Assembly: GCF_019703515.2 (NCBI RefSeq)
Contig: NC_059362.1
Coordinates: 41,841,826-41,905,825, forward strand
Direction of reading: 5' to 3'
Source of the DNA: Myxocyprinus asiaticus
Taxonomy: Eukaryota; Chordata; Actinopteri; Cypriniformes; Catostomidae
Length of the DNA stretch: 64,000 nucleotides
This document shows positions 46,212 through 58,035 of the stretch, piece by piece. Position 1 is the stretch's first letter, and each line of letters starts with the position of its first letter. A program made the position numbers and the translations under genes. Below the pieces are notes generated by a model. It was not told the origin of the DNA, did not search any database, and saw only the letters and a program-made list of their open reading frames with translations.

Positions 46212-47826
46212 CAGTGCATCCAGGAAGTATTCACAGCGCTTCACTTTTTCCACATTTTGTTATGTTACAGCCTTATTCCAAAATGGATTAAACTCATTAT
46301 TTTCCTCAAATTTCTACAAACAATACCCCATAATGACAACGTGAAAAGTTTGTTTGAAATCTTTGCAAATTTATTAAAAATAAAAATCGAAAAAAAATCA
46401 CATGTACATAAGTATTCACAGCCTTTGCCATGACACTCAAAATTGAGCTCAGGTGCATCCTGTTTCCACTGATCATCCTTGAGATGTTTCTACAACTTGA
46501 TTGGAGTCCACCTGTGGTAAATTCAGTTGATTGTGCATGATTTGGAAAGGCACACACCTGTCTATGTAAGGTCCCACAGTTAACAGTGCATGTCAGAGTA
46601 CAAACCAAGCCATGAAGTCCAAGGAATTGTCTGTAGACCTCCAAGACAGGATTGTATCGAGGCACAGATCTGGGGAAGGGTACAGAAAAATTTCTGCAGC
46701 ATTGAAGGTCCCAGTGAGCACAGTGGCCTCCATCATCTGTAAATGGAAGAAGTTTGGAACCACCAGGACTCTTCCTAGAGCTTGCCGCCCGGCCAAACTG
46801 AGCAATCGGGGGAGAAGGGCCTTAGTCAGGGAGGTGACCAAGAACCCAATGGTCACTGACAGAGCTCCAGCATTTCTCTGTGGAGAGAGGAGAACCTTCC
46901 AGAAGAACAACCATCTCTGCAGCACTCCATCAATCAGGCCTGTATGGTAGAGTGGCCAGACGGAAGCCACTCCTCAGTAAAAGGCACATGACAGCCTGCC
47001 TGGAGTTTGCCAAAAGGCACCTGAAGGACTCTCAGACCATGAGAAACAAAGATTGAACTCTTTGGCCTGAATGGCAAGCGTCATGTCTGGAGGAAACCAG
47101 GCACCGCTCATCACCTGGCCAATACCATCCCTACAGCGAAGCATGGTGGTGGCAGCATCATGCTGTGGGGATGTTTTTCAGCGGCAGGAACTGGGAGACT
47201 AGTCAGGATCGAGGGAAAGATGAATCCAGCAATGTACAGAGACATCCTTGATGAAAACCTGCTCCAGAGCGCTCTGGACCTCAGACTGGGGCGAAGGTTC
47301 ATCTTCCAACAGGACAGCGACCCTAAGCACACAGCCAAGATAACAAAGGAGTGGCTACGGGACAACCCTGTGATGTCCTTGAGTGGCCCAGCCAGAGCCC
47401 AGACTTGAACCCGATTGAACATCTCTAAAGAGATCTGAAAATGGCTGTGCACCGACGCTCCCCATCCAACCTGATGGAGCTTGAGAGGTCCTGCAAAGAA
47501 GATTGGAAGAAACTGCCCAAAAATAGGTGTGCCAAACTTGTAGCATCATACTCGAAAAGACTTGAGGCTGTAATTGGTGCCAAAGGTGCTTCAACAAAGG
47601 ATTGAGCAAAGGCTGTGAATACTTATGTACATGTGATTTTTTTTTTATTTATTTATTTTTTTTATAAATTTGCAAAGATTTCAAACAAACTTCTTTCACG
47701 TTGTCATTATGGGGTATTGTTTGTAGAATTTTGAGGAAAATAATGAATTTAATCCATTTTGGAATAAGGCTGTAACAACAAAATGTGGAAAAAGTGAAGC
47801 GCTGTGAATACTTTCCGGATGCACTG
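46212..47826 (+). mobile_element. Tc1-like element, full length, Passport-like ends
   Basis: It is flanked by TA. The left repeat CAGTGCATCCAGGAAGTATT and right repeat AATACTTTCCGGATGCACTG are near-perfect inverses. The total of about 1.6 kb is the normal Tc1 length. The ends resemble the Passport/PPTN group, but I could not check this. It interrupts a stretch whose array units appear on both sides (44640 and 48490). Confidence 0.9.
46612..47605 (+). pseudogene. Tc1 transposase, full-length but frameshifted
   Basis: The frame starts MKSKELSVDLQDRIVSRHRS. The first DNA-binding subdomain has GEGYRKISAALKVPVSTVAS. A frameshift follows near 46870, after the TDRAPAFLC text. The catalytic part resumes with [20 protein letters not shown] and [20 protein letters not shown]. 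Another shift lies just before [16 protein letters not shown]. That block, with the third acidic residue, ends in an in-frame TAA at 47426-47428. The C-terminus then reads MAVHRRSPSNLMELERSC to a TGA at 47603-47605. All three acidic residues are present, but the enzyme cannot be made. Confidence 0.92.
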
Positions 47827-47878
47827 TATTTTCTTAAATGATTATAAACCATTACTAAACTAATCTTTGGGGAGTAAA

Positions 47879-48480
47879 CAATTAAAAGGATATTTCACCC
47901 AAAAATGAAAATTCTCTCACCCGCATGCCATCCCAGATGTGTTTGACATTCTTTCTTCTGCTGAACACAAAACAAAGATTTTAAGAAGAATATTTCAGCT
48001 CTGTTGGTTCACACAGTGCAAGTCAACAGGGGCCAGAACTCTGAAGCTCCGAAAAGTACATAAAGACAGCATAAAAGTAATCCATAAAACTCCAATGGTT
48101 AAATCAATGTCTTTAGAAGCGATATGATAGCTGTGGATGAGAAACATCAATATTGAAGTCCTTTTTTTTTTACAGTAAATCAGCAGTCTCCTCGGCAGTC
48201 ATGATTTCCCAGTGCCATCTAGTGCTCTGCAAACTCTACTAGTAAGTGTAATCAAGCTAGAAATCATGATCGTTCCTGTAGACTGCGTTTGCAAGATGTA
48301 CAGTACAAAATAAGTTACATTTTGGTCTGTTAGATCACTTCAGAAGACATGGATTAAACCACTTATGGATTACTTTTATGCTGCCTTTGTTTTTTTTGGA
48401 TCTTCAAAGTTTTGGACCCTGTTGACTTGTATTGGATGGACCTACAGAGCTGAATTATTCTTCTATTAAAAAAAAACAAA
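47879..48480. mobile_element. TTAAAGGG-family fold-back MITE, copy 2
   Basis: The left end TTAAAAGGATATTTCACCCA is followed by ATGCCATCCCAGATGTGTTT. The interior AAAGACAGCATAAAAGTAAT recurs inverted as ATTACTTTTATGCTGCCTTT, and CAGAGCTGAATTATTCTTCT is the inverse of the left-arm segment. The final outer repeat is missing after an A-rich run at 48468-48490. Confidence 0.82.
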
Positions 48481-48489
48481 AAAAAAAAA

Positions 48490-49620
48490 CATGTTTGGTC
48501 TCTAATTTATTGGATTTATTTGTAATTTATAGTTAAGCATGTACTGTAAGGCTAGTATAATACTGAATTAAAATATAATAAAAACAATATAAGTTAGTAC
48601 CTTTTAATACACTGACTAATCACTTATAATATTCAGTTTAATCATATTAAACCTTGCGTCACCTTGTGCAGCATTTTCAAAAAAAATAAAAAAATAATTG
48701 AAATACTGAAATGTTGTCATCTGGTTATAAAAAGATAGATAAAATAATCACTATGGCCATGGTCAGAATGGCATACTAAAAACATTGTCCAAATCACCAA
48801 TTTATTGAATTTTTAATGTATTTGTGGTCATGTTTGTTAGGCCAGTATAATACCGAATTAAAAATATCAACAAAAACAAGATCATTATTTAATGTTCAGT
48901 TCAATAATAAAAAACATGAAATATGTTAATAGGCTGTGATTTTGTCTCTGATGCATACTCGTCTTTACCGAGGACAGAAATAATACTGAAAAGTAGTGAT
49001 GTCTGTTAGGGCCATGATATAAAGACAGCCAAAAAATTTAAATGAAATGAAAAAAAAAAAAGAAAAAAGAAAAAAAGTTTTGTTTCCAATTTATTGAACT
49101 AATTTGTCATTTGTTTGTAGTCATGCTTGTTAGGCTTCTATAATACTGAATTGCAAACTTTTTGACCATTAACTTTTGACTATAATGTTCATGGCTGCGT
49201 TTCCCAAAAGAATAAGCCTAAGTAGAGTGGTGCCAATGGTCTCTACAATCAACTTAAGCTTACGATGCTTTTGGGAAACACTGCTCAGTTCAATCATATT
49301 AAACATTAAATATGTTCTGGTTGGCTGTCCCTTTGTTGCAGCATTTTTACTTTGACAGTGAACTGAAATAATACTTAATACTGAACACTTGTCACATCTG
49401 GTTAGGTAACCATATAAAGATAGACCAGAAAGATCCCTATGGACGTGTTTGGCATACTACCCATACTATTAGTGCTTCTGATATATCTTTGTTTGGCAGA
49501 CATATTAATAGGATGGTAGTATGCCATTCCGAACATTGGGTTATTGGGTTTATTTGTCATTTCTTTGTAGTCATGCTTGTTAGGCTGGTATACTACAGAA
49601 TTTTAGGGCTGTTCGCTTTT
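48490..49620 (+). repeat. Degenerate tandem array, about 293-bp units
   Basis: The landmark TTAGGC-CAGTATAATACTGAATT occurs at about 48545, 48838, 49131 and 49578. The associated block AATTTATTG(G/A)ATTTATTTGTCATTT precedes each. AATGTTCAGTTCAAT and CAGAAATAATACTGAA follow. The first two spacings are 293 bp. The last is about 447 bp because two small MITEs are inserted. A related unit lies at 44640. It is not a coding repeat. Confidence 0.8.
49192..49284. mobile_element. 93-bp palindromic MITE with TCA target duplication
   Basis: Ends TGGCTGCGTTTCCCAAAAG and CTTTTGGGAAACACTGC form a hairpin-like inverted pair. TCA occurs on both sides (49189-49191 and 49285-49287). The sister unit near 48888 reads AATGTTCAGTTCAATAAT without the insert. 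Confidence 0.78.
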
Positions 49621-49970
49621 GATTTTGTCCCTTTTTATGTGAAGTGAGTCTGTTCTCCACCCTTATCTTACATGATGTTTAAGAAAATAATGTTTACAGA
49701 ATGTCTTCCATTGTTGAGTCAAACTAGTCAATTAACCACTAAACGTTTATTAACCCCAATCTCACACTTTGGACCACTCATACAAACAGAGCAGTGCTTT
49801 GAAAGCACCACGATGTGAAGTCAACCGACAATTGGCTTGATTAACATTGTCTTTCACATTGAAACTGGATAGGAGGAAGTATTTTAACACTGAAAACATT
49901 AAACACTTCACCTTTGAAAACTCATAAATGTTTCTTCTGAAGAACCAATTTTCTGTCTTTTCATTTGCAG

Positions 49971-50012
49971 GCGATGGAGAGGCAAGTTCAGCATTTCGAA
50001 ACATTCCTGTGA
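49971..50012 (+). CDS. atad2b: ATAD2B-type protein, last coding exon
   Basis: After the strong acceptor TTTTCATTTGCAG, thirteen codons read AMERQVQHFETFL and stop at TGA (50010-50012). The family ends in MER-x-V-x-x-FETFL, so this is the true C-terminus. It joins in phase 0 to the exon ending at 42885, giving LIE-AMERQVQHFETFL. Confidence 0.93.
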   Translation, partial: AMERQVQHFETFL

Positions 50013-53000
50013 TGAACAGAGGGCTTTCTGCGAGACCTGTAATCTGAGACTTTTTTTGATACTCAAGTGAGAGGCCAGCGTTTGTGCCAAGTCCCTAATG
50101 TGGAGTAGGTCTGGACGTCTCGGTCTAAAATGACAACGAAAAAAAAAAAAAAGGTGCAGACATTTGAAACAAAGGCTAACAGAGGCGACCTTGGTGCTAT
50201 CATCTCAGGTACCTGGACAGAACCAAACACAAAAACTGTAGGTTTTGTTTTCTTTTGTTCATTTCGTAAACTTACATGCCAATTGCTGATGAACATTCTT
50301 GGTGCTATTGGGTGCTGTTGTTTTTCGTCTGCTGCTCCTCGTTCTCCTCATTAATAAGCAAACAAAAACACAAACGAACAGTACAAAATAAAAGATTGTG
50401 ATGTCACAGTTGAACCTCAGCTGCCGTCTACTGGAAGCAAACACACAACACAGATTCTCACCAGTAGTGGCAAAACTGTACAAGGATGGTGTGAAGCTCT
50501 AAAGGTCGAGTCAGTTGGTTATTTACTGTGGAAACAAAGTACAAAACCCATTTTCTATGTCCACCCTCTCCCCATCACGACCCCTGTGTTGTCACACCTT
50601 ATCAATATGATTATTTAAAACTTCTTACCTATAAAAAAAACACATCCCGCACAGTTTTCTAGGGAGTTTGTGACAAATTATCCTGCAGGATTGTAATTGT
50701 TTTCTACTGGATGTTATTGTAAGATTCCAAGGCTTCTGTATTATTAACCTAGATTTCCAGGTCAAAAATGTCCTCCTCTTAATACTATTTGTCCCCTATA
50801 ATCTGTTTTAATAGAAAACAAACTAAAATAAATTGAGAGTTTTTAACTTTTAATTGTATAAAATAGATCTTTTGAAATTTAAGACCCATTGCAAATTTTC
50901 ACTTTAGGACTAGTTAATAGTTTTTTGTATGTTTGTTTGTTGTGGCATTTTTGTCCTGGTATAACTGGATTTAAAACTAGATATCTGGCGATTGGACTGC
51001 CTAGCACGTGCCTTAACCTCTAAAATAGTATCTTACAAGCTGAAGAACATCGCAGACTATCCATTTTTGTGACAAGCCACTCTCCTGCAGCTTTAAAATA
51101 ATTTATTGACCGCGATCCATGACCGTGTTTGTTGTCTTGCCGTTTTAGATACGTGACGTGTTGTAGTTCAGTCGTTTGCCAATCTTTTCTTAATGTCACC
51201 AACCATGTCACGCACAAACCTCGTCTTCCTGGTTTGTGCGAGTCAGGTATCTTGCCCAACTCCATTGTACATTGTGATTTTCTTTCACCATGCGTTATTA
51301 TAACTTCACATCACAACATTGGAGTGAAAAGAACACAGTTTTTTTTTTGTGTGTGTGCGAGAAAAACCGTTCAAGGAAACATTGGAATTGCAGACTAGGC
51401 AGTGCAGAGTTTTTTAACATTAAAAGCATTACTATCTTTTGTTTTTGTTTTTTTATATTTTAGTTCGTCCTTGATAATGTTTACTATTTTTGCTAACTTG
51501 TACAATGTCTAATGTTGTGCTAAATCCTTAGTTGTTAGCTAATGCATTAAAGGGTTAGTTCACCCAAAAAAGTACAATTCCGTCATCATATACTCATCTT
51601 CATCTCATTCCAAACACGTATAACTTACTTTCATCGGTGGAACACAAATGGTCACTATTCACTTTTATTGTAGGGACAAAGGGTGACTGAGGTTAACAGT
51701 ATGATTAACTCTTTTCTTGTTCAATGAAAGAAAGTAATATGGGTTTGGAATTGCATGAGGGTGGTTAAATGATGACAAAATTGCCACTTTAGGTTGAACA
51801 AACCCTTTAATAACATGATTTCAGTCTAATTTTGACAGTGTAAGTAGTACTTCATTCTCCCTCTCAAATGTTCTCTTTTATTTTTTTGTAAAGAACGTTG
51901 ATCCAGTTCAAGAGTCAACTTGACCTTGTCTAGGATTCGGTGCTATAAACGAAAAGGAGAAAACAAAAAAATAAAAATACAATTATTTTCTAAGACATAT
52001 GCAAGGAAAAAAAATGAGTTAGCTTTGGACTACTGCAGTACGTTTGAGAGAGACAGAACCACAGCTACCTCAGCAAGTTGTTTTCATGCGAAGAGAGAAA
52101 AGTAATGACCTGTTTACTGACAAACAGTATTTGTTGACCTCTGTAAAATCACTTCACCCTTTCAGAAATTCAAGCTAAGGTACTGGATCACCTCTCGTAC
52201 ATGAACGAACGTGTCATGCGGCATTTATCCTCGGGTATGTTTGAATTTTTAATTTGTATTTCTTTTTTGGGTTGTTCTGCTTTTGAGCCGAGAAAAGAAA
52301 TGGCATTTTGATATTGGTGAAATGTTATATACTGTATATTTCAGTTTTTCTACATTTGCATCCCATGATTACTGTTTGGTTAGTATTTTCGAACACGGGC
52401 CATATTCAAGTGTTGTGTTATTTTTCTATTATGTCCTATCTCTTACGTTTTGCTTTCTCCTTTTAGTCCGCTGTTGTGTTTTCAAGTTTCGCAATAGTAG
52501 TCACATTTTCTTGCTTTTTCCTTCATTCTGTAACAGACAGTTTGTTATTTATTAAATTATTAAACATGGTCTTTAACATTCATATGTTCAGCATTTTGTA
52601 AAACATTTGTTAAACGGAGACTAATTGGAAAAATGTTACACGGCTTATGATATATGTGCCGAGACACGATGTAGCACATTTTTGTAGCAGGTGTTTTGCG
52701 ACATTTAGATACGGGGGGTCTAACTGGTCTGAGGTCTGCTACTTTAATGAACCTATTTATTCCATAAAGGGTAGAAAGGCTTCTTTTTCATTTTAAAGTG
52801 TTACTATTTAGGGTGAGAATGAGGTTTATGTGGCTATTGTGCGTTTTATGGTCCCTCTCCGTCAAAAAAAAAAAAAACAAACAAACAAAAAAAAAGACCT
52901 ACTGTAACGCTGACCACTTGAGTTTATCTCACAAATCTGGGGGGTAAAAAGTATTAGTTGGCATTTCAGCTAATTTTCCACTCGGTGTTCACCTAAGTAT

Positions 53001-53690
53001 CGTGCTATTTGGTAGCTCACTATTTTCGCAGCTAAAATGTAAATGGTATTTGATAAGATGTCAAATTGGCCGTAAATTTAAATTAAACCTTTGTGAACAC
53101 AGCTTGGAAATAAAATGTAGCATATATGAAACACCATATTTTTAGCAATTTAACAAGTAACACTTAAATCCAGCATTAAAATATTATAATGGGGGCATGA
53201 AATATATGTGTAATTACAAGTTAACGTTCCTTTAATTGACCTGAGCCTAAAGATTGCTCTTTTAATGAGTGTAGGAAGTCTATAGAACAATAGAATTTTG
53301 CCTAATATAGGTGTTATGAAACAAAACCCCCTTTTTCAGTGTAATTACAGGATAAGTTCAGGATCGGAAATATAACTTTTAATGTACAAGTCAACACACA
53401 ATTAGGAGAGGTTTGCAAAGTAAATTTCTTTGTCAATATTTTTAGTTAATTCCATCTAATCAGTAGATTTATACCCCTTTACTTACTAATTTACAAGGTT
53501 GAGGGAATTTTATTTTTTGTGTAATACCAGAATTTGTGTCCTTTTTATTTACTACTAAGCAAATGAAAACCACACATTGTTCTGTCCTTCCTTGCAATCC
53601 TTCTTTTGTGAAAGTCCTCTTGGAAATGATATATTTACTGTTTCTGAAATAAACTGCTGTGATATACTTGAATAAAAGGTGCAAATTGAA
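50013..53690 (+). other. Probable ATAD2B 3' UTR and downstream flank
   Basis: No gene is established. A proximal AATAAA lies at 50387-50392. Distal signals AATAAA at 53648 and 53671 are followed by a GT/T-rich element, so a UTR of about 3.7 kb is plausible. The stretch contains a MITE (51547-51810) and an unexplained splice-bounded open segment (52166-52234). Confidence 0.5.
51547..51810. mobile_element. TTAAAGGG-family MITE, short copy
   Basis: The left end TTAAAGGGTTAGTTCACCCA and right end GGTTGAACAAACCCTTTAA are inverted partners. Interior text CACTATTCACTTTTATTGTA is shared with related fish MITEs. The length is 264 bp. Confidence 0.85.
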
Positions 53691-53710
53691 GTGTCTAGTG
53701 TTTTTTTTTT
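53671..53710 (+). terminator. Distal poly(A) signal candidate for ATAD2B
   Basis: AATAAA at 53671-53676 is followed at a normal distance by GTGTCTAGTG and a T12 tract. This is the arrangement expected of a cleavage signal and its downstream element. Another AATAAA lies 23 bp upstream (53648). The proximal alternative is 50387-50392. Confidence 0.55.
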
Positions 53711-53763
53711 TTTAAATTTCAATCCAAGTACTGTCTTGTTGTTAATGTGTAACAGGGATATAA

Positions 53764-55220
53764 TATAAACTCAGAAAAAGAAACGTCCTCTCACTTTCAA
53801 CTGCTTTTATTTTCAGCAAAATTAACGTGTAAATATTTGTATGAACATAAAAAGATTCAACAACTAAGATTTCACAGACATGTGATTAATGTGTCCCTGA
53901 ACAAAGGGGGGTCAAAATCAAAAGTAACAGTCAGTATCTGGTGTGGCCACCAGCTGCATTAAGTACTGCAGTGCATCTCCTCCTCATGGACTGCACCAGA
54001 TTTGCCAGTTCTTGCTGTGAGATTTTACCCCACTTTTCCACCAAGGCACTTGCAAGTTCCCGGACATTTCTGGGGGGAATGGCCCTAGCCGATCCAACAG
54101 TTCCCAGACGTGCTCAATGGGATTGAGATCCGGGCTCTTCGCTGGCCATGGCAGAACACTGATATTCCTGTCTTGCAGGAAATCACGCACAGAACGAGCA
54201 GTATGGCTGGTGGCATTGTCATGCTGGAGGGTCATGTCAGGATGAGCCTGCAGGAAGGGTACCAAATGAGGGAGGAGGATGTCTTCCCTGTAACGCACAG
54301 TATTGAGATTGCCTCCAATGACAACAAGCTCAGTCCGATGATGCTGACACACTGCCCCAGACTATGACGGACACTCCACCTCCAAATCGATCCCGCTCCA
54401 GAGTACAGGCCTTGGTGTAACGCTCATTCCTTTGACGATAAACGCGAGTCTGACCATCACCCCTGGTGAGACAAAACCGCGACTCGTCAGTGAAGAGCAC
54501 TTTTTGCCAGTCCTGTCTGGTCCAGTGAAGATGGGTTTGTGCCCATAGGCGACATTGTTGCCGGTGATATCTGGTAAGGACCTGCCTTACAACAGGCCTA
54601 CAATCCCTCAGTCCAGCCTCTCTCAGCCTATTGCGGACAGTCTGAGCACTGATGGAGGGATTGTGTGTTCCTGGTGTAACTCGGGCAGTTCTTGTTGCCA
54701 TCCTGTACTTGTCCCGCAGGTGTGATATTCGGATGTACCGATCCTGTGCAGGTGTTGTTACACGTGGTCTGCCACTGTGAGGACAATCAGCTGTCCTTCC
54801 TGTCTCCCTGTAGCGCTGTTTTAGGCGTCTCGCAGTATGGACATTGCAATTTATTGCCCTGGCCACATCTGCAGTCCTCATGTCTCCATGCAGCATGCCT
54901 AAGGCACGTTCACGCGGATGAGCAGGGATCCTGGGCATCTTTCTTTTGGTGTTTTTCAGAGTCAGTAGAAAGGTCTCTGTGGTGTCCTAAGTTTTTATAA
55001 CTGTGACCTTAATTGCCTACCGTCTGTAAGCTGTTAGTGTCTTAACGACTGTTCCACAGGTGCATGTTCTTTAATTGTTTATGGTTCATCGAACAAGCAT
55101 GGAAAACATTGTTTAAACCCTTTACAATAAAGATCAGTAAAGTTATTTGGATTTTTACAAAATTATCTTTAAAATACAGTGTCCTGAAAAAGGGACGTTT
55201 CTTTTTTTGTTGAGTTTATA
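53764..55220 (-). mobile_element. Tc1-like element with TATAAACTCAG ends, nearly complete
   Basis: The left end TATAAACTCAGAAAAAGAAA (then CGTCC) pairs with the right end GGGACGTTTCTTTTTTTGTT, then GAGTTTATA. The length is about 1.45 kb. It carries an antisense transposase. It sits between the 3' ends of the two convergent host genes, about 70 bp after the distal ATAD2B poly(A) signal. Confidence 0.9.
53931..54938 (-). pseudogene. Tc1-family transposase, nearly intact, two frameshifts
   Basis: The - strand frame starts MPRIPAHPRERALGMLHGDM. The first HTH has ADVARAINCNVHTARRLKQR. The second DNA-binding part has HSGRPRVTTPAQDRYIR, with the GRPR linker. The first catalytic acid is in KVLFTDESRFCL. 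Then GGVSVIVWGSVSAS runs into a frameshift near 54340. The second block LQHDNATSHTARSVRDFL and third NPIEHVWELLDR are in the next frame. A second shift near 54070 restores VEKWGKISQQELANLVQS and RRRCTAVLNAAGGHTRY, ending at 53931-53933. There are no other stops across about 336 codons, so it is one of the best-preserved copies here. Confidence 0.9.
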
Positions 55221-56729
55221 TTGGATATTCTGATGCATTTGTAAATTGGAAAACTCAAGTTGGTACTTAAAATGGCATGTAAGAAAGGATTCTGTATGAG
55301 CTTAGTGGGGTGACCAACAAACAAAAAGCACATTTTCATTTGTATACATAACATTTGACTTCAAATTGAAGCGTGCAATTTGTTCACCACTAGCTTTGCG
55401 AAACAGAATTGGAAAAATAACTATTCAAACAGGTTCCCTCTAACTCGTGTCATTAGTTGAGCCAGTGTTGCTGTGTCCATGTACAAATGGCTTACTTATA
55501 GTTGTACTGTTAAGCATGGATAGGAAAATCACACTGAAAAAATTGTCACCTTTAAAGTACCCAACTCTGGTTTTGAGTGAAACTAAGTTTCTTGCTTAGT
55601 CCCAAACGGTTTACGAAATATTGTACCTCAGTCATGAAACAAATGAACCCATTTTATATTAGGCGATTTTAACTACTATGCAATGTACATACATTTAAAG
55701 TATCTGAATGTAATTCTGTAGTAACAGTGTAAACCTTCCCCCTAAGCCTAAACCTATCCGTATCTCAACCTCAGTAGCCACAAATGTGAATAACACAATA
55801 AGTACAGTGTATTGTATGATTTTAGTGCATAGTAGTTAAAGACAACTGATATAAAGCGGGACCAAATGAACACCACATTTTGGACTAACCTTATGGTTAA
55901 CTTACAGTATCTACAGTAAATGGAAAACAAAAGCCAGAATTTTGTTCTTTAGAATTTTGGATATGTATTATTTCAGCATTAATAACATGAAAATTGTAGG
56001 GTACAGATTTACAGACATATCTTTGTCCAATCCATTGAATTTTTCTAAAAACATTTGTACACAATTTTCATCAGTTTTTAAAATATACATATCTTCCCTA
56101 TATTACAATGTTTCTCCTCCGATCTGCTTGATCTAAATTCTGCCATTGCTGCAGGCTCGTGGATTTGAATAAAATGTGAGGGATAACAAAGTTAGAATGA
56201 TTAACAGAGGAAAAACATGAAACAAAACTCCTTGGGGCATCACAGGTTCTGGCATATTGTGCTTTGGAATTCAGGAGGGCCTTCATTCGATCTGTTTCTA
56301 TGTACTGTTGACCATTGCTGGAGGGCTACATGACGTGCATCGACATCCAGCGAAGCGTACAGTTGCTATCTGTTTGAGAAAACAGCACTGAAGCCATGAA
56401 GTCCCTTAATGATGCAACTGAATTAAGTAAAAGAATCACATTTTCTTTTCATTTGAAATGACTACAAACTAAAAATGTGACATGGAAGATGGACATCAAA
56501 TTAAACATGGGGCATTTGGAAGGATAAAAAATAATGCATTTGGCTGACCTAAAATACCGTACCAATGGCACAACACCTGAGGGGGAGCTACTATATGGAT
56601 CCCTTGCTAAATCTTGACAGGTCAAACTGTGGTGGTTCGAACACATTCCTTCCAGGGTGGATGGCTGGAGCTCGAATGGCTGGTTTAGGCCAGTTTGTTA
56701 CATTAGAGAAGTCCAGAACTGAGCTGTCG
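55221..56729 (-). other. Probable KLHL29 3' UTR and intergenic DNA
   Basis: This lies downstream of the KLHL29 stop on the - strand. I did not find a convincing antisense AATAAA with a downstream GT-rich element, so the transcript end is not placed. The block 55731-55800 (CCCTAAGCCTAAACCTATCC) resembles a decayed fish repeat. Confidence 0.4.
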
Positions 56730-56960
<231 letters not shown>

Positions 56961-57018
56961 CTATTTGTAATGTGGAACATCGTTTATTGCATTGTGTAGT
57001 GCAATCTGCTGTTCATTA

Positions 57019-57222
<204 letters not shown>

Positions 57223-57482
57223 TTACCTCTGTGATGTATTTTTCTGGCCACAGATGAATTTTCCCTGGAATAATGGCATTAGTTTGCCTTTCATTTCTCT
57301 TGGTGGCAGTGGTCTGCTTACATATTCTGCTCATTGCAAGATCTGGTGCTTTTTGGAGCTGTAATTTATGCTGCAAAGCCTTGTGGAACAAATGTTCAAA
57401 GCAGGGATGTAGAAAATTATGTATTCTCAAAATCAACTGGTAGGTGGATTGCCTGAACTAGTCGATCTTAAGAAAGCCCTGT

Positions 57483-58035
57483 ATAACCTCGTGCGACCCC
57501 GCAACATTGTATTTTGGCTTTGCTATACACAACGCATAATTTAAATGAATTTAAACCAACGGAATACTGTTCACAACACTCTAGACTGCCATTTAAGGGT
57601 TAAACTTCTGGTGCATCGTCACTTGACAACAACATGATGCCGATTTTGCACATCAACGCACTGATAATCATGATGTCCACATATGTGGAATTTGGGACAT
57701 TCCCTCAAAAGTAAAAAAAAAAAAAAAACATGGTGGTTACAGTATTTTGAATAACTTTCAACTAACACATCTATGGGTCATTGCGCTTCATTTTAATATA
57801 AATTTTCTTATTTTATCACTGTACAATATGGTTCTGTTCATTAACATTAGTAAATGCATATTAACTGAGCATTATCACACTTAGAATCAATAGGTTCATC
57901 CAAAAGCTGAAAAATTTTGCTTTCAGATGCTTTATATGGAGTTAGGATGAAAATAAGGTGCAGTGCAGACCAGTGCAGACAGACAGCCCACTGGAGGCTA
58001 ATTAATTCATTAAATGGGGAGCAAGATGACATCCT
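57483..58035 (+). repeat. Intronic repeat R, copy 1 (CCTCGTGCGACCCC end)
   Basis: It begins TAACCTCGTGCGACCCCGCA, continues TTGTATTTTGGCTTTGCTAT and includes GTCCACATATGTGGAATTTG, AAGCTGAAAAATTTTGCTTT and GGAGTTAGGATGAAAATAAG. It is repeated inverted at 62360-63036. It has no coding frame. Ends near TTAA/ATAA suggest a TTAA-type DNA element, but this is unproven. Confidence 0.8.

Noticed and set aside
52283..52555. Open frame after the orphan exon-like segment, possible continuation
   Set aside because: Composition is phenylalanine-rich and intron-like. An acceptor at about 52466 exists, but the peptide it would add has no coding character.
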